From the NCBI GenBank assembly GCA_023442845.1, contig JAEZXC010000019.1, positions 1 to 29,910 on the forward strand: DNA of 29,910 bases, written 5' to 3'. Numbering within the stretch: position 1 is the stretch's first letter; each line of letters opens with the position of its first letter. Source of the stretch: Actinomycetes bacterium (GTDB taxonomy: Bacteria > Actinomycetota > Actinomycetes > Actinomycetales > Demequinaceae). The notes beneath the pieces are model-generated. The model made no database searches. It was not told the origin of the DNA and saw nothing but the letters and a program-made list of their open reading frames with translations. Both the position numbers and the translations under genes were made by a program. Of the stretch, positions 14,399 to 21,802 are shown piece after piece.

Positions 14399-15199
14399 AT
14401 GTATCTCGATGAACTCGACACGCCCGGTCTGACACGGGACGACCGTGTGGCGTCGGACTGGCACCTGTTCACCGACGGTGATGAGGCGCAGCGCCGCCAA
14501 GCGCGCGACCGGCTCATCACGAATTACGCACCTCTTGTCACGCACGTTGCGTCTCGCATGATCGGGCGCCTGCCCGAGACCGTCGAGCTCGCTGACCTCG
14601 TTTCGTACGGCATGTTTGGGCTCATCGACGCGGTCGAGAAATTCGAACTCGAGCGCGGCTTCAAGTTTGAGACCTATGCGTCGACACGCATTCGCGGCGC
14701 GATCATTGACGAACTGCGCGCTGCCGACTGGGTGCCAAGGTCGGTCCGATCGAAAGCGCGCGCAGTCGAGACTGCGTTGCGAGCGCTCGAACAGCGATTG
14801 CTCCGTCAGGTGACCGATGACGATATCGCTCAAGAACTGGGTTGGCAGATTGCTGAGGTCCGTACGGTTCGTGCACAGGTCGCGTTGAGCCACGTCGCTG
14901 CGCTTGATTCGCTCGGCACCGAGCCCGACACGACCGGCATCGAATCGGTGTCCGCGCTTGCGGTTCCCGGGGTGTCAACGTCAGTGGAGGTTCGCGAAAC
15001 TCACTCGTTGCTAGCGACCGCGGTACAAGGGGTTCGTGATCGCGAGCAGCAGGTGCTCCACCTCTATTACTACGAGAACCTCACCCTCGCGCAGATCGGC
15101 CAGATTCTGGGCGTGACGGAGTCGCGCGTCTCCCAGATCCACTCGGCGGCCGTCAAGAAACTCCGCGAGAGTCTCATCAAGACTGGCGCCTTCGCTTAA
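14399..15199 (+). CDS. WhiG/FliA-family RNA polymerase sigma factor
   Basis: This group 3 sigma factor (sigma-28 type) has 266 residues. Region 2 includes DLVSYGMFGLIDAVEKFE at 66-83 and ETYASTRIRGAIIDELR at 91-107, the family hallmark. A region 3 segment with the WVPRSVR motif follows at 111-117. The region 4 helix-turn-helix LTLAQIGQILGVTESRVSQI lies at about 228-247. FliA directs flagellar genes in motile actinomycetes and WhiG directs sporulation genes in Streptomyces; no target genes or anti-sigma gene are in the window, so I leave the symbol open. GAGGAGAGG gives strong initiation. The stop overlaps the stop of the minus-strand M23-like gene by 4 bases. Confidence 0.95.
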   Translation: MYLDELDTPGLTRDDRVASDWHLFTDGDEAQRRQARDRLITNYAPLVTHVASRMIGRLPETVELADLVSYGMFGLIDAVEKFELERGFKFETYASTRIRGAIIDELRAADWVPRSVRSKARAVETALRALEQRLLRQVTDDDIAQELGWQIAEVRTVRAQVALSHVAALDSLGTEPDTTGIESVSALAVPGVSTSVEVRETHSLLATAVQGVRDREQQVLHLYYYENLTLAQIGQILGVTESRVSQIHSAAVKKLRESLIKTGAFA

Positions 15200-15759
15200 G
15201 AGCCCGGGAGCGGCAACAGTACAACCGAACCAAATCCGGGCACGCACGTCAGGGGGTCCACATAGTCGTCGCCCTGGCGCATGCCCCAGTGAACACACGT
15301 ATCCGGTGCACAGTGCCCGGGCTGGCCTGCGACGGTCCCGATCGGTGCGCCGCGCCCGACGACGTCTCCCTCGCCGAGTGTCGACTCGACCGGTTCGAGT
15401 GAGGTCCGCAGGCCCCCTGCGTGACGAAGAGTGATGACCGGCCGATCAACGACGAAGCCGATGTACTCAACGGTGGCATCGGCAGGTGCGACAACCTCGT
15501 CTCCCGTCTGCGCCTCGATATCGATGCCCCGATGGCCGCGTTGCCACGGCTCAAAAGGAATGTGTGCAAGTTCGACGACCCGAGCGTCGGGCACCGGTAA
15601 ATGGCAGGGTGCCGCGGCGTCGGCCGCTACTACCGGCACATGGGTTTGTCGAGTGCCACTCAATCCAGCGTCGGCCGGGAGCGTCGACATGAGAGCGGCA
15701 ATGATGCCGGCACCGATGCCAATGAGCCGCCCTCGCGTCATCAGCACTCGATGCTTCAT
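15196..15759 (-). CDS. Secreted M23-like (LytM-fold) protein with incomplete catalytic site
   Basis: From ATG 15759 the product is 187 residues: a signal peptide (about 1-31, ending ADA), a short linker, then a LytM-type domain. Zinc ligands appear intact as H76 and D80 in GHRGID and H157 in CVHWG. The first His of the usual HxH is Cys155, and the His of the usual YxHL is absent (SLE at 120-122). C150 and C155 could form a disulfide. It may therefore be a cell-wall binding or regulatory protein rather than a working endopeptidase. A divergent M23-like gene facing rpsB is common in actinobacteria. ATG 15846 would add 29 residues before the signal peptide and is less likely. Confidence 0.88.
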   Translation of the reverse strand: MKHRVLMTRGRLIGIGAGIIAALMSTLPADAGLSGTRQTHVPVVAADAAAPCHLPVPDARVVELAHIPFEPWQRGHRGIDIEAQTGDEVVAPADATVEYIGFVVDRPVITLRHAGGLRTSLEPVESTLGEGDVVGRGAPIGTVAGQPGHCAPDTCVHWGMRQGDDYVDPLTCVPGFGSVVLLPLPGS

Positions 15760-15765
15760 GGGGAC

Positions 15766-15771
15766 AGCCAA
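15766..15771 (-). promoter_or_regulatory. Candidate -10 for leaderless M23-like transcript
   Basis: On the minus strand TTGGCT is followed by six bases (GTCCCC) and the ATG at 15759. The spacing equals that at xerC, rseP, vanY and proS, which supports this start over 15846. The hexamer itself is a weaker match. Confidence 0.4.
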
Positions 15772-15880
15772 GCCGATGAGGCGTCGCGCATGGCTCTCAG
15801 CGGGCAGAGACTGGGGAAAAGCGCGCGGCGTACCGCTGGGGAACATCGAGGCACTGACCGCAGCGTCCGGGCTGATCGGC

Positions 15881-15886
15881 TACGAT
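15881..15886 (+). promoter_or_regulatory. Candidate -10 of the rpsB promoter
   Basis: TACGAT, continuing as TACGATAGTC, is the best -10 in the 342-base gap between the M23-like gene and rpsB. CTGACC at 15854-15859 is a -35-like hexamer but 21 bases away. RNA would start near 15893. Confidence 0.5.
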
Positions 15887-15892
15887 AGTCCC

Positions 15893-16101
15893 GCACCCGT
15901 GTGAGCGGGTGACAACGCGTGCCATTCGCCCGCCTGCCACGCAGGAGGGCGCCGGTGAAGCAAAGGTCCGGCCTAACAGCCGGTGCGGAGCCGCGTTGGC
16001 ACTAGGGATGGCGACCACCCGGTCATCATCGTCAACCGAAAACTCAGGGAGAAATCTCCCGTTCCTCAGCACGCCCTCGCGTGCGGACAAGGACGATCGC
16101 C
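15893..16101 (+). promoter_or_regulatory. Long structured 5' leader of rpsB
   Basis: This roughly 210-nt untranslated stretch has several strong hairpins. CACCCG/CGGGTG is at 15894-15911. A two-part stem CGCCC/GGGCG enclosing CCTGC/GCAGG is at 15927-15951. CCGGC/GCCGG is at 15968-15983, and GGGAG/CTCCC at 16047-16060. GCCGG at 15951-15955 can pair with the same CCGGC as the third hairpin, so two mutually exclusive folds exist. AAGGAC at 16089-16094 is the ribosome-binding site. S2 autoregulates its leader in enterobacteria; a similar role here is inference. No ORF of note lies in it. Confidence 0.55.
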
Positions 16102-17148
16102 ATGGCAGTCGTGACCATGCGCCAGCTGCTTGATGCAGGTGTCCACTTCGGACACCAGACCAGCCGCTGGAACCCCAAGATGAAGCGCTTTATCCTCACC
16201 GAGCGCAACGGCAACTACATCATCGACTTGCAGCAGTCGCTCGCGAAGATCGACGTCGCGTACGAGTTTGTCCGTGACACCGTCGCTCACGGCGGCACCG
16301 TGCTCTTCGTTGGCACCAAGCGTCAGGCGCAGTCGACCATCGCCGAGCAGGCCTCGCGCGTTGGTATGCCGTACATCAACGAGCGCTGGCTCGGCGGCAT
16401 GCTGACGAACTTCCAGACCGTGAGCAAGCGTGTTGCGCGCCTCAAGGAACTCGAAGAGATCGACTTCGATGACGTCGCCGGTTCGGGCCGCACCAAGAAG
16501 GAACTTCTTGGTCTGCGCCGCGAGAAGGAGAAGCTTGACAAGGTGCTCGGTGGCATCCGTGACATGGCCAAGACGCCGTCCGTCATTTGGATTGTCGACA
16601 CGAACAAGGAGCACCTCGCGGTCGACGAGGCTCGCAAGCTCGGCATCCCCGTTGTCGGCATCCTCGACTCGAACTGCGACCCCGACAACGTGTCGTACGG
16701 CATCCCGGGCAACGACGACGCGATTCGCTCTGTTGGTCTGTTGACCCGCGTCATTGCCGACGCTGTAGCGGAGGGCATTAAGCAGCGCCACGCGGGCAAG
16801 AGCGGTGACGATGCTGGCGCCGGTGTCGAGGCTGAGCCCCTCGCCGAGTGGGAGCAGGAGCTCCTCGACGGTGCAGAGGCCGTAGCCGACGCTCCCGCCG
16901 ACGCCGCCGCTGAGGAAAAGGCTCCTGAGGCCGCCGCCGCAGCCGACGCTGACGCCGCTCCCGAGGCTGAGGCAGCAGCCGACGCTGCTGAGCAGCCTGC
17001 CGCGAAGAAGCCCGCGGCGAAGAAGCCCGCCGCCAAGGCCGCAGCCGACAAGGCTGAGGCTGATGACAAGCCGGCCGCTACCAAGAAGGCCCCCGCCGCC
17101 AAGGCCGCAGCGAAGAAGCCTGCTGCCGCCAAGGCCGACGAGAAGTAA
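16102..17148 (+). CDS. rpsB: 30S ribosomal protein S2
   Basis: S2 is a late-binding small-subunit protein. From ATG 16102 (MAVVTMRQLLDAGVHFGHQT) the product is 348 residues. The core (about 1-230) holds the conserved TERNGNYIIDLQQ, KRQAQ and ERWLGGMLTNFQT segments. The remaining 115 or so residues are a low-complexity tail, first acidic and Ala-rich, then Lys/Pro/Ala repeats resembling histone H1 tails. An in-frame GTG at 16081 lacks a ribosome-binding site and adds non-conserved residues, so it was not used. tsf follows after 8 nt. Confidence 0.98.
   Translation: MAVVTMRQLLDAGVHFGHQTSRWNPKMKRFILTERNGNYIIDLQQSLAKIDVAYEFVRDTVAHGGTVLFVGTKRQAQSTIAEQASRVGMPYINERWLGGMLTNFQTVSKRVARLKELEEIDFDDVAGSGRTKKELLGLRREKEKLDKVLGGIRDMAKTPSVIWIVDTNKEHLAVDEARKLGIPVVGILDSNCDPDNVSYGIPGNDDAIRSVGLLTRVIADAVAEGIKQRHAGKSGDDAGAGVEAEPLAEWEQELLDGAEAVADAPADAAAEEKAPEAAAAADADAAPEAEAAADAAEQPAAKKPAAKKPAAKAAADKAEADDKPAATKKAPAAKAAAKKPAAAKADEK
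17002..17030 (+). repeat. 15-base tandem repeat in the rpsB tail
   Basis: GCGAAGAAGCCCGC occurs twice with a 15-base period (17002 and 17017), encoding consecutive AKKPA units. Related copies follow further along the tail (near 17107), so the tail probably grows and shrinks by slippage. Confidence 0.7.
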
Positions 17149-17156
17149 GGACTGAT

Positions 17157-17996
17157 ATGGCGAACTACACCGTCGCTGACATCCAGGCGCTCCGCGAGCG
17201 CACCGGTGCCGGCATGCTCGACGTGAAGAAGGCTCTCGACGAGGCTGACGGCGACCTGGACAAGGCCGTTGACATCCTGCGCGTCAAGGGTCTCAAGGGT
17301 GTGACAAAGCGTGAAGGGCGCTCGGCTTCCGAGGGCCTTGTCGCATCGCACATCGCCGAGGGCGATGGCGGCCAGGTGGGCACGCTCATCGAGCTCAACT
17401 CAGAGACCGACTTCGTGGCGAAGAACGAGAAGTTCGTGAACCTTGCCAACGACGTGCTCCAGGCCGTTGTTGCTGCTGGTGCCGCTGACGTCGACGCCGC
17501 TCTCTCGGCACCGCTCCAGGGCAAGACCGTCAAGGACATCATCGACGAGAACGCAGGCGTGCTCGGCGAGAAGATCGTCTTGCGTCGTGTTGCCCGTGTC
17601 GCCGCGCCGGTCGTCGTCGACTACCTCCACAAGACCAACAAGGACCTCCCCGCACAGGTGGGCGTGCTCGTTGGTTCGGATGCAAAGGCTGCCGACGTTG
17701 CTCGTGACGTGGCGATGCACATCGCCGCGTACTCGCCCCTCTACCTCACGCGCGACGAGGTCCCCGCGGACGTCGTCGACAATGAGCGTCGTGTGGCCGA
17801 GGAGACTGCGCGCAACGAAGGCAAGCCCGAGGCTGCGCTCCCGAAGATCGTTGAAGGTCGCATGAACGGCTTCTTCAAGGAGAACGTGCTCCCCGAGCAG
17901 GCGTTCGCCAAGGACCCGAAGACCACTGTCGGCAAGGTGGTCGAGGCCACCGGCGGCGAGGTTACGGCCTTCGCTCGCTTCCGTGTGGGAGCCTAA
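17157..17996 (+). CDS. tsf: Elongation factor Ts
   Basis: EF-Ts recycles EF-Tu by nucleotide exchange. The 279-residue protein has the N-terminal UBA-like domain with RERTGAGMLDVKKAL (about 14-28) and the key TDFVAKN motif at 84-90 that contacts EF-Tu. The dimer/core regions extend to the C-terminus. TAAGGA overlaps the rpsB stop and lies 6 nt before the ATG. It is co-transcribed with rpsB and probably pyrH, which follows after 39 nt with its own strong ribosome-binding site. Confidence 0.98.
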   Translation: MANYTVADIQALRERTGAGMLDVKKALDEADGDLDKAVDILRVKGLKGVTKREGRSASEGLVASHIAEGDGGQVGTLIELNSETDFVAKNEKFVNLANDVLQAVVAAGAADVDAALSAPLQGKTVKDIIDENAGVLGEKIVLRRVARVAAPVVVDYLHKTNKDLPAQVGVLVGSDAKAADVARDVAMHIAAYSPLYLTRDEVPADVVDNERRVAEETARNEGKPEAALPKIVEGRMNGFFKENVLPEQAFAKDPKTTVGKVVEATGGEVTAFARFRVGA

Positions 17997-18035
17997 GACT
18001 CACAGTCTGTAGCCACGCGCCGCGAGGAGGATCTG

Positions 18036-18779
18036 ATGCCCGAGAATGCAACCCAATCGGGCTCAGCGACTCCCGCGGCGCGTCGCGTTTTGCTGAAGCT
18101 CTCCGGCGAAATGTTCGGTGGCGGTTCAGTGGGGCTCGACCCCAACGTCGTGCGTCGTATTGCTGGCGAGATCGGCGAGGCCGTCCAGCAAGGGGTCCAG
18201 GTCGCCATCGTCGTGGGCGGCGGCAACTTCTTCCGTGGCGCTGAGTTGAGCCAAGCGGGCATGGAGCGCGCGCGTGCCGACTACATGGGCATGCTCGGCA
18301 CCGTGATGAATGCGCTCGCTTTGCAGGACTTCCTCGAGCAGGCGGGCGTGGTGACACGTGTGCAGACGGCGATCACGATGGGTCAGGTGGCAGAGCCGTA
18401 CATTCCGCTGCGCGCGATTCGCCACCTTGAAAAGGGCCGCGTGGTGATCTTTGCCGCGGGCGCAGGCATGCCGTACTTCTCCACCGACACCGTCTCCGTG
18501 CAACGTGCTCTCGAGACCGGTTGCACGGAAGTGTTGATGGGGAAAAACGGCGTCGATGCTGTCTACTCGGCGGACCCGCGCAAGGACCCCAACGCCCAGC
18601 GCCTCGACGAAGTGACGTACGCAGACGCCCTCGTGCGGCGCCTGCAGGTGATGGATCAGGCCGCATTCTCGCTCGCGATGGACAACAAGGTACCCATGGT
18701 CGTTTTCGGATTGGACACGCCTCGCAATGTGACGCGTGCGCTCGTGGGTGAGACAATCGGGACGCGTGTGACCGCCTAG
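18036..18779 (+). CDS. pyrH: UMP kinase
   Basis: PyrH phosphorylates UMP to UDP in pyrimidine nucleotide synthesis, as a hexamer in the cytosol. The 247-residue protein has a short polar N-terminus, then LLKLSGEMFGG at about 19-29 and GGGNFFRG at 61-68, the phosphate and UMP-binding loops of the amino-acid-kinase fold. Later come AAGAGMPYFSTDT and the GKNGVDAVYSADP segment. GAGGAGG precedes the ATG. Order tsf-pyrH-frr is standard. Confidence 0.98.
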   Translation: MPENATQSGSATPAARRVLLKLSGEMFGGGSVGLDPNVVRRIAGEIGEAVQQGVQVAIVVGGGNFFRGAELSQAGMERARADYMGMLGTVMNALALQDFLEQAGVVTRVQTAITMGQVAEPYIPLRAIRHLEKGRVVIFAAGAGMPYFSTDTVSVQRALETGCTEVLMGKNGVDAVYSADPRKDPNAQRLDEVTYADALVRRLQVMDQAAFSLAMDNKVPMVVFGLDTPRNVTRALVGETIGTRVTA

Positions 18780-18801
18780 GTCCCCGCACGAAGGGAATGA
18801 C

Positions 18802-19359
18802 GTGATCGACGAGATCCTCCTCGAAGCCGAGGAGAACATGGATAACGCGCTTGCTGTGGCGCGTGACAACCTCGCCTCCATCCGCACGGGTCAGGCGTCG
18901 ACGGCGCTGTTCGCCAATATTGCGGTCGAGTATTACGGCGCGCCCACGCCGTTGCAGCAACTTGCCTCGATCTCCATTCCCGAAGCGCGCACCGTGGTGA
19001 TTCAGCCCTATGACGTGAGTGCCAAGAAGGACATCGAAAAGGCACTTCGTTCCTCGGATCTCGGTGTGAATCCGACCGACGATGGTCAGGTCATTCGTAT
19101 CAACATGCCGCAGATGACCGAAGAACGTCGCCGCGACTACGTCAAGCTCGCGAAGCAGCGCGCGGAAGAGTCGCGTGTGACGGTACGCAACATGCGCCGC
19201 AAGGCGAAGGACGCGATCGACGCCGCAGTCAAGGCTGGCGATGTGGGAGAAGACGAGGGCTCGCGCGCCGAGAAGGAACTGGACGCGCTCACGAAGAGTC
19301 ACGTCGACAAGATCGACGCCATGCTCGCTCGCAAGGAGAGCGAGCTTCTCGAGGTCTGA
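18802..19359 (+). CDS. frr: Ribosome recycling factor
   Basis: RRF splits post-termination ribosomes together with EF-G. The 185-residue product has the long three-helix bundle, with the conserved IRTGQAS segment near 27-33 and the MPQMTEERRRDYVKLAKQ stretch near 107-124. GTG 18802 follows AAGGGA by 6 nt. Its stop shares one base with the cdsA start (TGATG), beginning a chain of overlapping genes that runs to dxr. Confidence 0.98.
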   Translation: MIDEILLEAEENMDNALAVARDNLASIRTGQASTALFANIAVEYYGAPTPLQQLASISIPEARTVVIQPYDVSAKKDIEKALRSSDLGVNPTDDGQVIRINMPQMTEERRRDYVKLAKQRAEESRVTVRNMRRKAKDAIDAAVKAGDVGEDEGSRAEKELDALTKSHVDKIDAMLARKESELLEV

Positions 19360-20684
19360 TGACGGGCGAGGACGCCGAGCTCACGCCCGCCTCCCCGGGT
19401 CCTGAGGACGTAGAAGCCGCGCAGCCCAAGGGCAGGCGCCAGCGTGCTGCAGACTTGTTCTCGCCGCATCGATACCGTGCTTTGCAGCTGTCGGCCTTCG
19501 AAAGGCGGTTCCGCGCGCGCACGCCCGAGCATGCCGACCCGACGCCGTCGGAGGCGTGGGGCTTGCCGATTGAGGACGACGCTGTTGACCCACCGCTCGA
19601 TTCCTCGGCTCCCGCTGCGGTTGCGGCGCGTGCTCACCTTGCAGGTGAGGACGTTCCCCATCACGCGGATCCGCTCGAACCCGTGCCGTGGCCGGATGCC
19701 GAAGACACCGTCGATCTGGGCCTGCCGGATGAAGACTTCCGCATTCCGGACGAGGGCGAGCCGTGGCCGCAAGGTCGGCAGTTCGATGGCCTTGTCACCA
19801 CCGAGGAGCTGGCAGTGGAGGCGGCCTCCGACGCTGGCGTGGAAGCTGAGCCCGCACCCAAGGCCGGCCGCAACATGCCGGTGGCGACCGTCGTCGGCGT
19901 TGGCCTCCTTGCCCTCGCCGTCGGTGCCGCGTGGGTGAGCCCACTCGTCTTCGCGATCGTCCTCTACACATTCACCATTGGCGCTCTAGTCGAATGGAAG
20001 CGCGCCCTCGAGAAGCACGGCCGGCGCATTCCGTTGGTGCCGCTCATCGCGGCCACCGTTGGCATGGGAATTGCGACATGGTTTGCGAAGCCGGAGGGAC
20101 TTGTCGTCGCACTTCTCGTTGGGTGTGCTGGCGTTGTGGCCTGGCGGCTCGGCGATGAGCGTGTCGAAAACACCCTTGCGGATTCCCTCGCAGGAGTCTT
20201 GTCGCTCCTATGGATCCCGTTCCTCGCCTCATTCTTGCTGTTGCTCGAGCTGGCCGAAGACGGCTGGCTCCGTGTGATCCTCGTCGTCCTCGCCGTTGTA
20301 GCGAATGACACGGGCGCGTTGGCGGCAGGCATGCGATTTGGGCGCCGCAAACTCCTCGAGAGGGTGAGCCCAAAAAAGACGTGGGAGGGCGCCATCGGCG
20401 GCGTTGTCCTTGGTGTCATCGTTGCCTCGATCGCGGGCTACTTCTTCTTTGACGGCGAGTGGTACATCGGCGCGGCAATCGGTTTCGCGTGCTCCGTGGC
20501 TGGCATCGTGGGCGACCTCGCCGAGAGCGCCCTCAAGCGCGACATCCACATCAAGGACATGTCGAGCGTCATTCCGGGCCATGGCGGCGTCCTCGACCGC
20601 ATTGACTCGTTGCTCTTTGCCGCTCCTGTCGCCTACGTCGTGTTCGCGATCTTCCTCGGCACCCTTGGGGGTGGTGGGCTGTGA
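19359..20684 (+). CDS. cdsA: Phosphatidate cytidylyltransferase with long acidic N-terminal extension
   Basis: CdsA makes CDP-diacylglycerol, the precursor of membrane phospholipids. The membrane part (about 175-441) has multiple helices and the family signature from SALKRD (about 390) to HGGVLDRID (ending about 417). The first 170 residues are hydrophilic, rich in Pro, Asp, Glu and Ala, and probably disordered. Family members are usually 260-310 residues, so at 441 this is long. No internal start with a ribosome-binding site lies before the first helix. The ATG overlaps frr, and the end overlaps rlmN (GTGA). Confidence 0.95.
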   Translation: MTGEDAELTPASPGPEDVEAAQPKGRRQRAADLFSPHRYRALQLSAFERRFRARTPEHADPTPSEAWGLPIEDDAVDPPLDSSAPAAVAARAHLAGEDVPHHADPLEPVPWPDAEDTVDLGLPDEDFRIPDEGEPWPQGRQFDGLVTTEELAVEAASDAGVEAEPAPKAGRNMPVATVVGVGLLALAVGAAWVSPLVFAIVLYTFTIGALVEWKRALEKHGRRIPLVPLIAATVGMGIATWFAKPEGLVVALLVGCAGVVAWRLGDERVENTLADSLAGVLSLLWIPFLASFLLLLELAEDGWLRVILVVLAVVANDTGALAAGMRFGRRKLLERVSPKKTWEGAIGGVVLGVIVASIAGYFFFDGEWYIGAAIGFACSVAGIVGDLAESALKRDIHIKDMSSVIPGHGGVLDRIDSLLFAAPVAYVVFAIFLGTLGGGGL

Positions 20685-21802
20685 ACGAGGCAGCAGCGCG
20701 GCCGCTGTTGCAGATGGCGGCGCCAAAGCGAGGCAAGGCGCCTGTGCACTTCGCAGACCTGGACGCCGACGCTCGGGCGGCAGCCGTCGAAGATTTGGGC
20801 CAGGCCCCCTTCCGCGCGAAGCAGCTCGCGACGCACTACTTCTCCCACTTCACTGTCGACCCAGACGAGATGACCGATCTGCCGGCGAGCGCTCGTGAGT
20901 CGATGGCGTCGGCGCTGTTTCCCCCGCTCATGTCGGTGGTTCGAACTCTTGAGGCCGATCGTGGCGCGACCGTGAAGACCCTGTGGGCGTTGCACGACGG
21001 CGTCAAAGTGGAGTCGGTGCTGATGAAGTACCCGGATCGCGCCACGTTGTGTGTGACGAGCCAGGCGGGCTGCGGCATGGCGTGCCCGTTCTGCGCAACG
21101 GGGCAGATGGGACTCACTCGCAACCTTTCGGCCGCCGAGATCATCGAACAGGTGCGCCTTGCGGCCCGCGCGGCTCGCGACGGCCAGCTCGGTGAACCAG
21201 TCCGGCTCTCAAACGTCGTCTTCATGGGGATGGGGGAGCCGCTCGCGAACTACAAGGCGGTCGTAACCACTGTAAGGACGCTCATCGCCGCGCCCCCTGA
21301 GGGCTTTGGTCTTTCCGCGCGCCACGTCACCGTGTCGACCGTGGGCCTCGCGCCGGCGATCGACCGCCTCGCCAAAGAGGGGCTCCAGGTGACGCTCGCA
21401 CTGAGCCTGCACGCCCCGGACGATGAACTGCGCGACGAGCTTGTACCCATCAACACGCGGTACAGCGTCGACGACGCCCTCAATGCGGCGCGCCGCTATT
21501 TTGATGCGACCGGCAGGCGGGTGAGCATCGAGTACGCGCTGATCCGGGATATCAATGATCAAGCCCACCGCGCGGATTTGCTTGGGCGCAAACTCAATGA
21601 GCGCGGCCGCGGCTGGGTTCACGTCAATCCCATTCCGCTCAACCCGACTCCGGGAAGCAAGTGGACGGCGTCGGATCCCGCCGTGGAACGAGAGTTTGTC
21701 GACACGCTTTCATCTCACGGAATCCCGGTCACGATCCGCGATACTCGGGGAAGCGATATTGATGGCGCTTGCGGCCAACTCGCGATCAAGGAGGACGAAT
21801 GA
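20681..21802 (+). CDS. rlmN: Dual-specificity rRNA/tRNA adenine-C2 methyltransferase RlmN
   Basis: RlmN is a radical-SAM enzyme that methylates C2 of A2503 in 23S rRNA and A37 in some tRNAs. The 373-residue product has the cluster motif CGMACPFC with C131, C135 and C138. The methyl-carrying cysteine is C364 in DGACGQL near the C-terminus. GMGEP and the ALSLHAP segment are also present. GTG 20681 overlaps the cdsA stop (GTGA), and the stop overlaps the DivIVA-domain gene (ATGA). Confidence 0.97.
   Translation: MNEAAARPLLQMAAPKRGKAPVHFADLDADARAAAVEDLGQAPFRAKQLATHYFSHFTVDPDEMTDLPASARESMASALFPPLMSVVRTLEADRGATVKTLWALHDGVKVESVLMKYPDRATLCVTSQAGCGMACPFCATGQMGLTRNLSAAEIIEQVRLAARAARDGQLGEPVRLSNVVFMGMGEPLANYKAVVTTVRTLIAAPPEGFGLSARHVTVSTVGLAPAIDRLAKEGLQVTLALSLHAPDDELRDELVPINTRYSVDDALNAARRYFDATGRRVSIEYALIRDINDQAHRADLLGRKLNERGRGWVHVNPIPLNPTPGSKWTASDPAVEREFVDTLSSHGIPVTIRDTRGSDIDGACGQLAIKEDE

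Noticed and set aside
15766..15900. Sigma-28 type promoter near GCCGAT before the M23-like gene
   Set aside because: No matching -35 element at the right distance was found on either strand.
16081..16101. Earlier GTG start for rpsB
   Set aside because: The added residues are not S2-like and AAGGAC is correctly spaced for ATG 16102 instead.
16323..17351. A 342-codon minus-strand open frame opposite rpsB and tsf
   Set aside because: Its Ala/Ser-rich low complexity mirrors the repetitive S2 tail; no motif or ribosome-binding site supports it.
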